The notes under the pieces: generated by a model
Told to the model about the DNA's origin: nothing
Seen by the model: only the letters and a program-made list of their open reading frames with translations
Databases searched by the model: none
Part shown: positions 53,663 through 62,606 of the stretch, piece after piece
Layout: each line of letters opens with the position of its first letter
Numbering within the stretch: the stretch's first letter is position 1
Position numbers and translations under genes: made by a program
Origin: Streptomyces sp. Alt3
Lineage (GTDB): Bacteria > Actinomycetota > Actinomycetes > Streptomycetales > Streptomycetaceae
Length of the DNA stretch: 64,000 bases
Direction: 5' to 3'
Assembly: GCF_030719215.1 (NCBI RefSeq)
Contig: NZ_CP120983.1
Coordinates: forward strand, 930,001 to 994,000

Positions 53663-55819
53663 ATGACCGGAACAGTCGGGACACAGGAGCAGGAACACGT
53701 CAGGGCGCTGATCGACCGGGTCCGGGGCGAGGGGCGCAGCGCGCTCACCGCCCCGGAGGGGAAGATCCTCGCGGACGCGTACGGGATCACGGTGCCGGGC
53801 GAGGGCCTGGCCCGGGACGTGGACGAGGCGGTGGCCCTGGCCGACCGGCTCGGCGGCCCCGTCGTCCTCAAGATCGTCTCTCCGGACATCCTGCACAAGA
53901 CGGATGCGGGCGGCGTCGTGGTCGGGGTGTCGGGCGCGCAGGAGGTCCGCTCCGCGTTCTGCACCGTCGTGAAGAACGCGCGGGCCTACGCCGCCGACGC
54001 GCGCATCGAGGGCGTGCAGGTGCAGCAGTTGGTGCCGCCCGGTCAGGAGGTCATCGTCGGGGCGGTCACCGACCCGACGTTCGGGAAGGTGGTGGCGTTC
54101 GGCCTGGGCGGGGTCCTCGTCGAGGTGCTGAAGGACATCACCTTCCGGCTGGCGCCCGTGACGGCGGACGAGGCGCGGTCGATGCTCGACTCGATCGGCG
54201 CGGCGGAGATCCTGAGGGGCGTCCGCGGCGCGCCGGCCGTCGACCGGTGGGCGCTGGCCGAACAGATCCGGCGGGTCTCCCGGCTGGTCACGGACTTCCC
54301 GGAGATCGCGGAGGTGGACCTCAACCCCGTCATCGCCTCGCCGGACGGAGCGGTCGCCGCCGACATCCGGATCCTGCTGGCGACCGAGGAGGTGGAGCCA
54401 CGGCGGCGTTACAGCCGCGAGGAGATCCTCGTGTCGATGCGCAGGCTGATGGAGCCACGTTCGGTGGCCGTCGTCGGAGCCTCCAACGAGCCCGGCAAGA
54501 TCGGCAATTCGGTGATGCGGAACCTGATCGACGGGGGTTTCGCGGGCGAGATCCACCCGGTGAACCCCAAAGCCGATGACATTCTCGGCCGCAAGGCGTA
54601 CAAGAGTGTCACCGACGTTCCCGGTGAGGTGGATGTGGCGGTCTTCGCGATCCCCGCCAAGTTCGTCGCTTCGGCGCTCCGGGAGGTGGGCCGCAAGGGG
54701 ATCCCGAACGCCGTGCTCATTCCGTCGGGCTTCGCGGAGACGGGCGAACACGCCCTGCAGGACGAGATCGTGGCGATCGCCGAGCAGCACGGCACACGCC
54801 TGCTGGGGCCGAACATCTACGGCTACTACTCGACATGGCAGGACCTCTGCGCCACGTTCTGCACCCCGTACGACGTCAAGGGCTCCGTGGCGCTGACCTC
54901 CCAGTCCGGCGGCATAGGCATGGCGATCCTGGGCTTCGCACGGTCGACGAGGACAGGGGTCTCGGCGATCGTCGGGCTCGGCAACAAGTCCGACATCGAC
55001 GAGGACGACCTGCTGACCTGGTTCGGCGAGGACCCCAACACCGAGTGCATCGCGATGCACCTGGAGGACCTCAAGGACGGGCGGGCGTTCGTGGAGGCCG
55101 CGCGGGCGACGGTGCCGAAGAAGCCGGTGGTCGTCCTCAAGGCAGGCCGCACGAGTGCGGGTGCCAGGGCGGCGGGCTCCCACACCGGCGCGCTGGCCGG
55201 GGACGACGCCGTGTACGACGACATCCTGCGGCAGGCCGGTGTGATCCGGGCCCCGGGTCTGAACGACATGCTGGAGTACGCGCGTGCGCTGCCCGTGCTG
55301 CCGGCCCCGCAGGGCGACAACGTCGTGATCATCACGGGGGCGGGCGGGTCGGGTGTGCTCCTGTCCGACGCGGTCGTCGACAACGGGCTCTCGCTGATGG
55401 AGATACCGCCGGATCTCGACACGGCGTTCAAGGCGTTCATCCCGCCGTTCGGAGCGGCCGGCAATCCGATCGACATCACGGGCGGTGAGCCGCCGTCGAC
55501 GTACGAGGCGACGATCCGGCTCGGGATGGAGGACCCGCGGATCCATGCCCTGGTCCTCGGCTACTGGCACACGATCGTCACCCCTCCGATGGTGTTCGCC
55601 GAGCTGACGGCCCGGGTGGTGGAGGAGTTCCGGGCGCGCGGCATCGAGAAGCCCGTGGTGGCGTCCCTGGCGGGGGACACCGAGGTCGAGGAGGCCTGCG
55701 CCTACCTGTTCGAGCGGGGAGTCGTCGCGTATCCGTACACCACGGAGCTGCCGGTCGCGGTGCTCGGCGCGAAGTACAGGTGGGCCAGGGCCGCCGGACT
55801 GCTGGGTGGTGGCCGATGA
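53663..55819 (+). CDS. ADP-forming acyl-CoA ligase (ATP-grasp plus CoA-binding fusion)
   Basis: 718 aa, ATG 53663, 2 nt after frc. Order: ATP-grasp domain (about 15-235; ILHKTDAGGVVVGV, VGAVTDPTFGKVVAFGLGGV), then CoA-binding domain (about 265-360; SVAVVGASNEPGKIGNSVMR), then the ligase domain (LTSQSGGIGMAI, and AGSHTGALAGDDA with the phospho-His about residue 507). It matches fused acetate/acyl-CoA synthetases (ADP-forming) with reversed domain order. In this operon it could make or recover oxalyl-CoA or formyl-CoA at the expense of ATP. The substrate is inferred. Confidence 0.9.
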   Translation: MTGTVGTQEQEHVRALIDRVRGEGRSALTAPEGKILADAYGITVPGEGLARDVDEAVALADRLGGPVVLKIVSPDILHKTDAGGVVVGVSGAQEVRSAFCTVVKNARAYAADARIEGVQVQQLVPPGQEVIVGAVTDPTFGKVVAFGLGGVLVEVLKDITFRLAPVTADEARSMLDSIGAAEILRGVRGAPAVDRWALAEQIRRVSRLVTDFPEIAEVDLNPVIASPDGAVAADIRILLATEEVEPRRRYSREEILVSMRRLMEPRSVAVVGASNEPGKIGNSVMRNLIDGGFAGEIHPVNPKADDILGRKAYKSVTDVPGEVDVAVFAIPAKFVASALREVGRKGIPNAVLIPSGFAETGEHALQDEIVAIAEQHGTRLLGPNIYGYYSTWQDLCATFCTPYDVKGSVALTSQSGGIGMAILGFARSTRTGVSAIVGLGNKSDIDEDDLLTWFGEDPNTECIAMHLEDLKDGRAFVEAARATVPKKPVVVLKAGRTSAGARAAGSHTGALAGDDAVYDDILRQAGVIRAPGLNDMLEYARALPVLPAPQGDNVVIITGAGGSGVLLSDAVVDNGLSLMEIPPDLDTAFKAFIPPFGAAGNPIDITGGEPPSTYEATIRLGMEDPRIHALVLGYWHTIVTPPMVFAELTARVVEEFRARGIEKPVVASLAGDTEVEEACAYLFERGVVAYPYTTELPVAVLGAKYRWARAAGLLGGGR

Positions 55820-55942
55820 CCTGATGACGACGGCTCGAACCACGGGGTCTGCGGCGTACCGCTCGGCCGCGGACCCCCGCGCGAAGTGAGAACGGGCAGG
55901 GGGCGCTGGCCAGACTTCTTCCACGCAAGGGGTTCGATCGCA

Positions 55943-57334
55943 ATGACGACTGCAGACCTCTCCACATCCGTCCCCTTCAGGGAGGTGACGGACGCCAACG
56001 GCCGGACCTACCGGCTCGGCGAGAGCGACATCGACATCATGGGCCGCAAGCGCAAGTGGATGGTCATCCTGCCCTGGGTAGGCATGATGGGCATCAGCTC
56101 GGCCGAGTACGCCTTCGCGTCGGCGGAGGACACGCTGCACCACGCGCACAACTGGAACAGCGGTCACATCTACTGGATGATGACCGTCTGGGTGTTCTTC
56201 CAGGCCGCGGTCGCGATGCCCGCGGGCAGACTGCGCGAGACCGGCCGGCTGCCGGCCCGCTGGGCGATGATGCTCGGCGCGACGGGCACGCTCCTCGGTT
56301 ACCTGTCACTGGCGTACGCACCGCACGTGATCTTCGCGTACATCGGCTTCAGCGTGTTCTCCGGCATGGGCGCGGGCATGGTGTACGCCACCTGCGTCAA
56401 CATGGTCGGCAAGTGGTACCCGGAGCGCAGGGGCGGCAAGACCGGCTTCGTCAACGGCGGTTTCGCCTACGGTTCGGTGCCGTTCGTCTTCATCTTCACC
56501 GGGTTCATGGACATCACCAACTTCAGGTGGGTCCTGGTCTCCGCGGGTCTCTTCCTCGCCGCGCTCGTGGCCTGCGCCGGGTTCTTCTTCCGGGACCCGC
56601 CGAAGAACTGGTGGCCCGCCGAGGTCGACCCGCTCAACCCGCCGGCGGACCCTCGGGCCCGCCGGGCACTGGAGAAGAACCCGCCGGCCATGAAGCAGTA
56701 CTCGCCGGGCGAGGCATGGCGGACCGGCCGCGTGGCGCTGATGTGGTGCTGCCTCGCCTGTACGTCCGGCGTGAACATCTTCGGGATCGCCTTCCAGGTC
56801 GACATCGGCCAGGACGCGGGCTTCGCCGCCGGGATCGTGGCCACCGCCATGTCGCTCAAGGCGATCGTCAACGGCACCGGACGGGGCGTCATCGGGTGGC
56901 TCTCCGACCTCTACGGCCGCAAGAAGTGCCTGCTCCACGTCTGCGTCATCCTGGGGCTCGCCCAGTTCGGCATCATCTGGTCGGCCGAGATGAAGAGCCT
57001 GCCGCTGTTCCTGTTCTTCTCCGCGGTCTCCGGCTTCGGCGGCGGCGCCATCTTCCCGATGTTCGCCGCGATGACGGCGGACTACTTCGGTGAGAACAAC
57101 AACGCCACCAACTACGGCATGGTCTACAGCTCCAAGCTGGTCTCCGGGCTCGGGGCGGGGATGGGCTTCCTGGTCGTCGACGCCTGGGGGCTCAACGGCG
57201 CCTTCATCCTTGCGGGCAGCATCTCGTTCTTCGCGGGATTCCTGGCCCTGTTCCTCGCGGCACCCGGCCGCGACCGGAAGGGCAACCCACTGGTGAAGGC
57301 CGGGCCCGCACCGGTCATCCGGGAGACGGACTGA
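55943..57334 (+). CDS. OxlT-like oxalate/formate antiporter (MFS)
   Basis: 463 aa from ATG 55943. It is an OFA-type MFS carrier with 12 helices: IYWMMTVWVFFQAAVAMPAG, YATCVNMVGKWYPERRGGKT (symmetry loop typical of OxlT), GTGRGVIGWLSDLYGRKK, and a conserved lysine in the late helix, YSSKLVSGLGAGMG, as at the Lys of the OxlT translocation path. The long cytoplasmic N-terminus (about 35 aa) is unusual. It follows the ligase gene by 123 nt and ends at a 22-bp hairpin. It would exchange oxalate for formate or another carboxylate. Confidence 0.9.
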   Translation: MTTADLSTSVPFREVTDANGRTYRLGESDIDIMGRKRKWMVILPWVGMMGISSAEYAFASAEDTLHHAHNWNSGHIYWMMTVWVFFQAAVAMPAGRLRETGRLPARWAMMLGATGTLLGYLSLAYAPHVIFAYIGFSVFSGMGAGMVYATCVNMVGKWYPERRGGKTGFVNGGFAYGSVPFVFIFTGFMDITNFRWVLVSAGLFLAALVACAGFFFRDPPKNWWPAEVDPLNPPADPRARRALEKNPPAMKQYSPGEAWRTGRVALMWCCLACTSGVNIFGIAFQVDIGQDAGFAAGIVATAMSLKAIVNGTGRGVIGWLSDLYGRKKCLLHVCVILGLAQFGIIWSAEMKSLPLFLFFSAVSGFGGGAIFPMFAAMTADYFGENNNATNYGMVYSSKLVSGLGAGMGFLVVDAWGLNGAFILAGSISFFAGFLALFLAAPGRDRKGNPLVKAGPAPVIRETD

Positions 57335-57348
57335 TCGCATGCCCGTGG

Positions 57349-57393
57349 CACACGCGTGGGGCCCGGTTCCTGGAACCGGGCCCCACGCGTGTG
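57349..57393. terminator. Perfect 22-bp hairpin, bidirectional terminator
   Basis: The left arm (57349-57370, starting CACACGCGTGGGG) is exactly complementary to the right arm (57372-57393), with the single base T between. It lies between the OxlT stop (57334) and the convergent minus-strand stop (57406). It is the strongest stem in the window. Confidence 0.85.
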
Positions 57394-57405
57394 TGCCCTC
57401 GGGCG

Positions 57406-58521
57406 TCAGTCGCCGCAGCGGCTCTCGCGGAGCGAGTGCAGGTGCTCGCTGGACTTGCGGGCGAAGGCGAGGGACTCGACCGGGTTGTCGTGCTCGGTCT
57501 GCCAGTGGTGGTAGGTGCGACCGAATGGGGTCTCCCCTGGTCGAGCGGAGCCGAGACCTTGGGGATGGGTGCGCGCGGTGACCCGGCTCAGGAAGTTCTT
57601 GTAGTCGATGTCGCCGTCACCGACGTCCGTCATGTCGTAGCCGTCGCGGGCTGCGTCGTTCCGGGTGCCGTCCTTGACGTGGAAGAGGGGGTAGCGGTCG
57701 GGCTGCTTGAGCACGTAGTCGATGGGGTTGAAGGGCGCCGGGGTGCCGTCCACCCGCTTGCCGAAGCGGAACTGGGCGCAGAACGCCCAGTAGATGTCCA
57801 TCTCCAGGTAGACCAGGTCGGGGTCGGTCTCCGCGAGCAGGACGTCGTAGAGGCGCACCTTCGGCTTGTCGGTCGCGAAGGAGAACTCCTCCGCGTGGTT
57901 GTGCTGGTAGAACTTCATGCCGCGCTTGCGGGCCTCGGCGCCGTAGGTGTTGAAGTCCTCGGCGGCCCGCTTCCAGCCGTCGACGGTGGAGCCGTAACGG
58001 AAGGGGCCGGAGGCCGTGCCGATGTGCTTGAGGCCGAGGGCCTGTGCCTCGTCGAGGACCTTGGTGAGGTTCTGCGCGAAGGTGTAGGCGCCCGGGTTGT
58101 TGTCGTCGTAGTAGCCGACGTGGCTGCCGATGGGGTTGAGGCCGTGGTCCTTGGCCAGCCTCTTGAGCTGGGCGAGGGTGATGGCGCCGGCCGAGCCCTG
58201 GGTGTACCCGGCGAACTCGATCTCGTCGTAGCCGTACTTCTCCAGCTCGGCGAAGACGGGGGCGAAGCCGAGGGTGGAGACCTTGTCGCGGAGGCTGTAC
58301 AGCTGGATGCCGAGGCGGCCGGGCGGCAGCACGGCGCGGCCCTTGCCGTGACCGTGGCCCTTCCCCGGGCCGTGGTCCTTGCCGTGGCCGCCGTCCTGGC
58401 TGGAGGCCTGCGCTGCTGCGCCGCTGAGGAGGGTCGCGGCCGTGGCTCCTGCGGCGACGCCCAGGACGTTGCGGCGGCTGAGCCTGCTCGCGAGCTCGGG
58501 GTCCTTCGGGGTGCGGCTCAT
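57406..58521 (-). CDS. Tat-exported TIM-barrel (xylose isomerase-like/sugar phosphate isomerase) protein
   Basis: 371 aa from ATG 58521; GTG 58527 is an alternative. The N-terminus has a twin-arginine signal (LASRLSRRNVLGVAAG, cleavage after AQA near 38) followed by a His/Gly-rich stretch (GGHGKDHGPGKGHGHGKG). The AP endonuclease-2/xylose isomerase TIM-barrel is visible: LGIQLYSLRDKVSTLGF, YDEIEFAGYT, FYQHNHAEEFSF, YLEMDIYWA and YPLFHVKDGT. A 16-residue insertion (PQGLGSARPGETPFGR) encoded by a palindromic repeat sits near the C-terminus. It closes the ebo-type operon and starts 2 nt past the stop of the EboF-like gene. Confidence 0.88.
   Translation of the reverse strand: MSRTPKDPELASRLSRRNVLGVAAGATAATLLSGAAAQASSQDGGHGKDHGPGKGHGHGKGRAVLPPGRLGIQLYSLRDKVSTLGFAPVFAELEKYGYDEIEFAGYTQGSAGAITLAQLKRLAKDHGLNPIGSHVGYYDDNNPGAYTFAQNLTKVLDEAQALGLKHIGTASGPFRYGSTVDGWKRAAEDFNTYGAEARKRGMKFYQHNHAEEFSFATDKPKVRLYDVLLAETDPDLVYLEMDIYWAFCAQFRFGKRVDGTPAPFNPIDYVLKQPDRYPLFHVKDGTRNDAARDGYDMTDVGDGDIDYKNFLSRVTARTHPQGLGSARPGETPFGRTYHHWQTEHDNPVESLAFARKSSEHLHSLRESRCGD
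57534..57564. repeat. Palindromic repeat element inserted in frame in a coding sequence
   Basis: A 31-bp palindrome-like element starting CCCCTGGTCGAGCGGAGC and ending CCGAGACCTTGGGG; the halves CCCC...GGTC and GACC...GGGG pair. It looks like the repetitive TCTCGGCTCCGCTCGACC-type hairpin scattered between Streptomyces genes. Here it keeps the reading frame. Confidence 0.7.
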
Positions 58522-58523
58522 GA

Positions 58524-59948
58524 TCACAAATCTCCCTGTGAACGTGCGGGCGGGGCGGACTGCCGGTGCAGTCCGGCAAGCTGGAGGAGCAGGGACTTCA
58601 CTTCGGTGGCCTGGACTCGGCCGTCGAAGGCATCGGGGGTGGAGCAGAGGATGAGCGGACCTTCGTCGTCGCTCGCGGGAAGTCGGCCGTGGCTGCCGCG
58701 GATGGGTGAGGGGTCGAGGGGGACGACCGCCATGCGGTAGCGCATGCCGAGCTTCTTGCGGGCCACCGCCGAGGCCGCCTTGACCCGGACGTAGGGGTCC
58801 TGGGGGTCCATGAAGAGTTCCACGGGGTCGTAGCCCGGTTTGCGGTGGATCTCGACGAGCTGCGCGAAGTCGGGTGCGCGGTCGTCGTCGAGCCAGTAGT
58901 AGTACGTGAACCAGGCGTCCTTCTCCGCGACGGCGACGAGTTCGCCGGAGCGGGGATGGTCGAGGTGGTGGGCCTTCTTGCCGTCGTCGTCGAGGAGCTC
59001 GGCGATCCCGGGAAGGTCCGCGAGGGCTTCGCGGGTGGCTTCCAGGTCCTCGGGCCGGCGCACGTAGACGTGGGCGAGCTGGTGGTCGGCGACGGCGAAG
59101 GCGCGGGAGGCCATCGGATCGAGGTACTCCATGCCGTCCTGGGTGTGGACCTCCAGCAGACCGGCGCGGCGCAGGGCGCGGTTGATGTCGACGGGCCGGT
59201 CGACCCGGGTGATGCCGTACTCGGAGAGCGCGACGACGGTGCGGCCGGCCGCCGCCGCGTCGTCGAGCAGGGGCGCCACGGCACGGTCGAGGTCGGCGGC
59301 GGCCCGGTGGGAGCGGGGGTCGTCGGGGCCGTAGCGCTGGAGGTCGTAGTCGAGGTGCGGGAGGTAGCAGAGGGCCAGGTCGGGGTTGCGGGTGGTGAGG
59401 ACCTGCCGGGTGGCGTCGATGATCCACTGCGAGGAGACGAGGTCGGCGCCGGGGCCCCAGAAGTGGAAGAGGGGGAAGGTGCCGAGCTTCTCCGTCAGTT
59501 CGTCGTGCAGCTCCGGGGGCCTGGTGTAGCAGTCGGGTTCCTTGCGGCCGTCGGCGTAGTAGACCGGGCGGGGGGTGACGGTCCAGTCGGTGTCGGCGCC
59601 CATCGCGTACCACCAGCAGATGTTGGCGACGGTGTATCCGGGGTGGGCGCGCCGGGCGGCGTCCCAGAGTTTGTCCCCCTCGACGAGCCCGTTGTGCTGG
59701 CGCCACAGGAGGACGTCGCCGAGTTCGCGGAAGTACCAGCCGTTGGCGACGATGCCGTGTTCGGCGGGGGTGGTGCCGGTGAGGAAGGTGGACTGGGCGG
59801 CGCAGGTGACGGCGGGCAGCACCGTGGCCAGGGGCGCCTTCGATCCGGCCATCGCCCTGAGGTTCGGCATGTGCCCGAGGAGCTGCGGGGTGAGGCCGAC
59901 GACGTCGAGGACGAGGAGCGGGGTGGGCGAGGTGCCGGGTGCTGTCAT
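58524..59948 (-). CDS. Nucleotide pyrophosphatase/phosphodiesterase, EboF-like
   Basis: 474 aa from ATG 59948, overlapping the EboE stop by ATGA. It is an alkaline-phosphatase-superfamily member: LLVLDVVGLTPQLL (metal Asp), LPAVTCAAQSTFLTGTTPAE (nucleophile Thr), HGIVANGWYFRE, YLPHLDYDLQRYGPDD (Asp/His metal site), VALSEYGITRV, and DGRKEPDCYTR. No signal peptide is visible, so it is probably cytoplasmic. In ebo clusters the phosphodiesterase-like member works with EboA, EboB, EboC and EboE in metabolite export. The substrate is unknown. Confidence 0.88.
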   Translation of the reverse strand: MTAPGTSPTPLLVLDVVGLTPQLLGHMPNLRAMAGSKAPLATVLPAVTCAAQSTFLTGTTPAEHGIVANGWYFRELGDVLLWRQHNGLVEGDKLWDAARRAHPGYTVANICWWYAMGADTDWTVTPRPVYYADGRKEPDCYTRPPELHDELTEKLGTFPLFHFWGPGADLVSSQWIIDATRQVLTTRNPDLALCYLPHLDYDLQRYGPDDPRSHRAAADLDRAVAPLLDDAAAAGRTVVALSEYGITRVDRPVDINRALRRAGLLEVHTQDGMEYLDPMASRAFAVADHQLAHVYVRRPEDLEATREALADLPGIAELLDDDGKKAHHLDHPRSGELVAVAEKDAWFTYYYWLDDDRAPDFAQLVEIHRKPGYDPVELFMDPQDPYVRVKAASAVARKKLGMRYRMAVVPLDPSPIRGSHGRLPASDDEGPLILCSTPDAFDGRVQATEVKSLLLQLAGLHRQSAPPARSQGDL

Positions 59949-61120
59949 GGGAGCTCCTTCAGTCCGAGGTCGGCGAGGAGGTCGCGGGCGAGGGTGAGTT
60001 CGGCGGCGATCCCGTCGGCGAGCTGGGTTCGGGTGCGCGGGCGCAGTTCGGCGGGGAGCGCCTGCCAGGTGTACGTCTCGACCTCCAGGTGCCGGGTGAG
60101 GGGCGCGGGCCCGCCGACGAGCCGGTTCAGCACGGACCGGAGTACGGGGAGTGTGGAGGTGAGCGGAGGTGCGGGCGGAGCGTGCAGGGGGACGTGGAAG
60201 TGCGAGCGCCAGGGCGTCGCGTCGGGGAGCGCGCCGCCGGACACCGCCTCGTCGAGGTCGTCGGTCCCCCGGAGGCCGGCCGTGGTGAGGGTGCGTGTCT
60301 GGTGCAGGAAGCGCGGTTCGGCGAAGGCGCCCAGCGCGGCGCGCACCTCGGGCAGGTGCGGGTTCTCGGCGTGCAGGGCGGCGGAGAGCTGTGCCTTGGC
60401 GACGGTGATCCCGGCAGCGCGCAGGGCGTCCAGGGCGGTGTCCGGGTCCTCGAAGGAGGTGGCGAGGTGGCAGGTGTCGACGCAGATGCCGATGCGGTCG
60501 TGGCCCACCGCGGTGAGGGGGCCTATGGCGTCGGCGGTGGTCTCCACGGTGCAGCCCGGTTCGGGTTCGAGGCCGATCCTGATGGACTTGCCCGTCAGCT
60601 CGGCGAGGGCGTCGAGCCGCTGCGCGAGTGCGGTGAGCTGCTTCCGCGCCGTTCCGGCCGCCGAGGGATCGTCGGCGTACGGGGTGCGCCAGGCGATGGG
60701 CAGGGTGGAGACGGTGCCTTCGGTGACGTCGTCGGGGAGCAGGGCGGCGAGCAGCCGGGCCAGGTCGGTGGTGTGGGACAGCCGCTCGGGGTCGGTCCAG
60801 TCCGGTGTGTAGACGCGGTACTTGACCTCCTGCGCTCCGAAGCCCTCGTAGGGGAAGCCGTTGAGGGTGACCACTTCGAGGCCGCGGTGTTCGAGCTCGC
60901 CGCGCAGGGAGCGCAGCGCGGCGGGGTCGTTGATGAGGGCGCGGGCGGCGTCCCTGGCGAGCCAGAGGCCGATGCCGAGGCGGTCCCGTCCGAGCCGTCT
61001 TCGGACGGGTTCGCAGTGGTCGCGCAGCTGGGCGCGTACGCCTTCGAGGGTCTCGGCGGGGTGCACGTTGGTGCAGTACGCGAGGTGGACGGTGGAGCCG
61101 TCGGGGTGGCGGAAGCGCAT
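59945..61120 (-). CDS. eboE: Metabolite traffic protein EboE (TIM-barrel)
   Basis: 391 aa from ATG 61120 with GGGGAG upstream; GTG 61126, which overlaps the eboB stop by GTGA, is a possible start two codons earlier. Typical EboE features: HLAYCTNVHPAETLEGVRAQ, LNGFPYEGFGAQEVKYRVY, PDWTDPERLSHTTDLARLLA, IGLEPEPGCTVETTADAI, ICVDTCHLATSFED, FHVPLHAPPAPPL and HLEVETYTWQALP. It has an isomerase-like TIM-barrel with Glu, Asp and His metal ligands. It overlaps the EboF-like gene downstream. Confidence 0.9.
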   Translation of the reverse strand: MRFRHPDGSTVHLAYCTNVHPAETLEGVRAQLRDHCEPVRRRLGRDRLGIGLWLARDAARALINDPAALRSLRGELEHRGLEVVTLNGFPYEGFGAQEVKYRVYTPDWTDPERLSHTTDLARLLAALLPDDVTEGTVSTLPIAWRTPYADDPSAAGTARKQLTALAQRLDALAELTGKSIRIGLEPEPGCTVETTADAIGPLTAVGHDRIGICVDTCHLATSFEDPDTALDALRAAGITVAKAQLSAALHAENPHLPEVRAALGAFAEPRFLHQTRTLTTAGLRGTDDLDEAVSGGALPDATPWRSHFHVPLHAPPAPPLTSTLPVLRSVLNRLVGGPAPLTRHLEVETYTWQALPAELRPRTRTQLADGIAAELTLARDLLADLGLKELP

Positions 61121-61122
61121 GG

Positions 61123-61971
61123 TCACTCCCCGCCGCGGAGGATGGAGTTGCCCTCGTGGAGCGGGCCGGGGGCGGCGATGTCGAGCTGGAGCCGGCCGCT
61201 CTGTCCGTAGAAGGCGACGGGGTTGCGCCAGAGCACCTTGTCGACGTCGTCCTCGTCGAATCCGGCCTTCAGCATGGTGTCGGCGACCTTGCGGGTCTTC
61301 AGCGGGTCGCTCTTTCCCCAGTCGGCGGCCGAGTTGACGAGGATCCGGTCGGTGCCGTGGTTCCGCAGGACCGTGATCATGCGGTCCTCGTCCATCTTTG
61401 TGTCCGGGTAGATGGAGAACCCGGCCCAGCATCCGCTGTCGAGGGCGTCCCGCACAGTCGTCTCGTTGAGGTGGTCGAGGAGGACCAGTTCCGGGGCGAG
61501 GTCGGATTCGCGGACGACGTCGATGGTGCGGTGCAGCCCGGCGAGTTTGTCGCGGTGCGGGGTGTGCACGAGCGCGGGCAGTCCGTGGTCGGCGGCGAGC
61601 TGCAGCTGGGTGGCGAGGGCGGTGTCCTCGGCGGGGGTCATCGAGTCGTAGCCGATCTCGCCGACGGCGACGACGGAGTCCTTGACGAGGTAGCGGGGCA
61701 GGGCGTCCAGGACGGGGGTGCAGCGGGGGTCGTTGGCCTCCTTCGGGTTGAGGGCGAGGGTGCAGTGGTGGGCGATGCCGTACTGGGAGGCACGGAAGGG
61801 TTCCCAGCCGAGGAGTGCGTCGAAGTAGTCGAAGAAGCTGGCGGGAGAGGTGCGGGGCTGGCCGAGCCAGAAGGAGGGTTCGACGAGGGCGCGGACCCCT
61901 GAGTCGTACATCGCCTGGTAGTCGTCCGTGGTGCGGGAGGTCATGTGGATGTGGGGGTCGAAGATCCTCAT
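61123..61971 (-). CDS. eboB: TatD-family metal hydrolase, EboB
   Basis: 282 aa from ATG 61971, overlapping the eboA stop by ATGA. It is an amidohydrolase TIM-barrel: MRIFDPHIHMTSRTTDDY (HxH metal motif, residues 7-9), ALVEPSFWLGQP, VVAVGEIGYDSM (Glu ligand), LPALVHTPHRDKLAG (His), LVLLDHLNETTV (His) and RILVNSAADWGKSD (Asp). The length matches EboB members. It acts in the cytoplasm as part of the ebo operon; the natural substrate is not known. Confidence 0.9.
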   Translation of the reverse strand: MRIFDPHIHMTSRTTDDYQAMYDSGVRALVEPSFWLGQPRTSPASFFDYFDALLGWEPFRASQYGIAHHCTLALNPKEANDPRCTPVLDALPRYLVKDSVVAVGEIGYDSMTPAEDTALATQLQLAADHGLPALVHTPHRDKLAGLHRTIDVVRESDLAPELVLLDHLNETTVRDALDSGCWAGFSIYPDTKMDEDRMITVLRNHGTDRILVNSAADWGKSDPLKTRKVADTMLKAGFDEDDVDKVLWRNPVAFYGQSGRLQLDIAAPGPLHEGNSILRGGE

Positions 61972-62606
61972 CGGGCTTCCTCCGTGGACGTGGGGGCGGG
62001 GGCGGGCGCCGGGGCCGTGAGTTCCAGGACGGTCCGCAGTCCGGCGGGTACGGGGCGTCCCGCCGCTGTGCGTTCCGTGGCGAAGTCGCCGAGCATGCGG
62101 GCCAGTTCGGCGTCACCGCGGGCCCGCTCCGCCAGCCGGTCGAGGGCTTGGACCGGGACCTCGGTGAAGAGGCACTTGAGGACGGCGTGGCGCCAGCCGT
62201 GCGCGTCGAGGTGGGCGGCGCCGTAGGGGCCGACGGCGGCGGCGACCAGCCGCGTGTCGTTGGTGCGCAGGGCGTCCTCGACGAGCGGGAGGGCGGTGGC
62301 GCCGAGGTCGAGCCGGTGCAGGGTGAGGAGGACGGCCCGGCGTTCGGCGGCGGTGCCCTGCTCGTAGAGCCTCGTCACGGCGGGCAGCGCCGGCCGGGCC
62401 TCGACCAGCAGCAGCGCGCGTACGGAGTCGGCGTGTTCGAGTCCGCAGTGTCTGCCCGCAGAGGCGAACCGCAGTTCCCAGGGCGGGTTGCCGCTGTCGG
62501 TGCCGGGGTGGGCCGCGGCGTGGGCGGCCTCGGCGAGCGCTTCGTCGAGCCAGGCTCTGGCCGCCCCGCCGAGCAGGTCGTCGAGTTCCTTGCGGCTGGT
62601 CAGCAC
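61968..62606 (-). CDS. eboA: EboA-domain protein
   Basis: 212 aa from ATG 62606, overlapping the upstream TIM-barrel stop by 7 nt. It is all-helical with HEAT-like repetition: LPAVTRLYEQGTAAERRAVL, LTLHRLDLGATALPLVEDAL, RTNDTRLVAAAVGPYGAAHL, WRHAVLKCLFTEVPVQAL and DRLAERARGDAELARML. This matches the EboA family of predicted scaffold proteins. The Pro/Ala-rich tail is variable. No enzymatic motif is visible. Confidence 0.85.
   Translation of the reverse strand: MLTSRKELDDLLGGAARAWLDEALAEAAHAAAHPGTDSGNPPWELRFASAGRHCGLEHADSVRALLLVEARPALPAVTRLYEQGTAAERRAVLLTLHRLDLGATALPLVEDALRTNDTRLVAAAVGPYGAAHLDAHGWRHAVLKCLFTEVPVQALDRLAERARGDAELARMLGDFATERTAAGRPVPAGLRTVLELTAPAPAPAPTSTEEAR

Noticed and set aside
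53594-56167. Long minus-strand open frame opposite frc, the acyl-CoA ligase gene and OxlT
   Set aside because: It is a shadow of high-GC genes; its product is Arg/His/Asp-rich without domains, while the plus-strand products are clear enzymes.
57406-59706. A 766-codon frame reading through the Tat protein gene into the EboF-like gene
   Set aside because: Only the part from 58521 has protein character; upstream it is an out-of-frame, Pro/Arg-rich reading of the phosphodiesterase gene.
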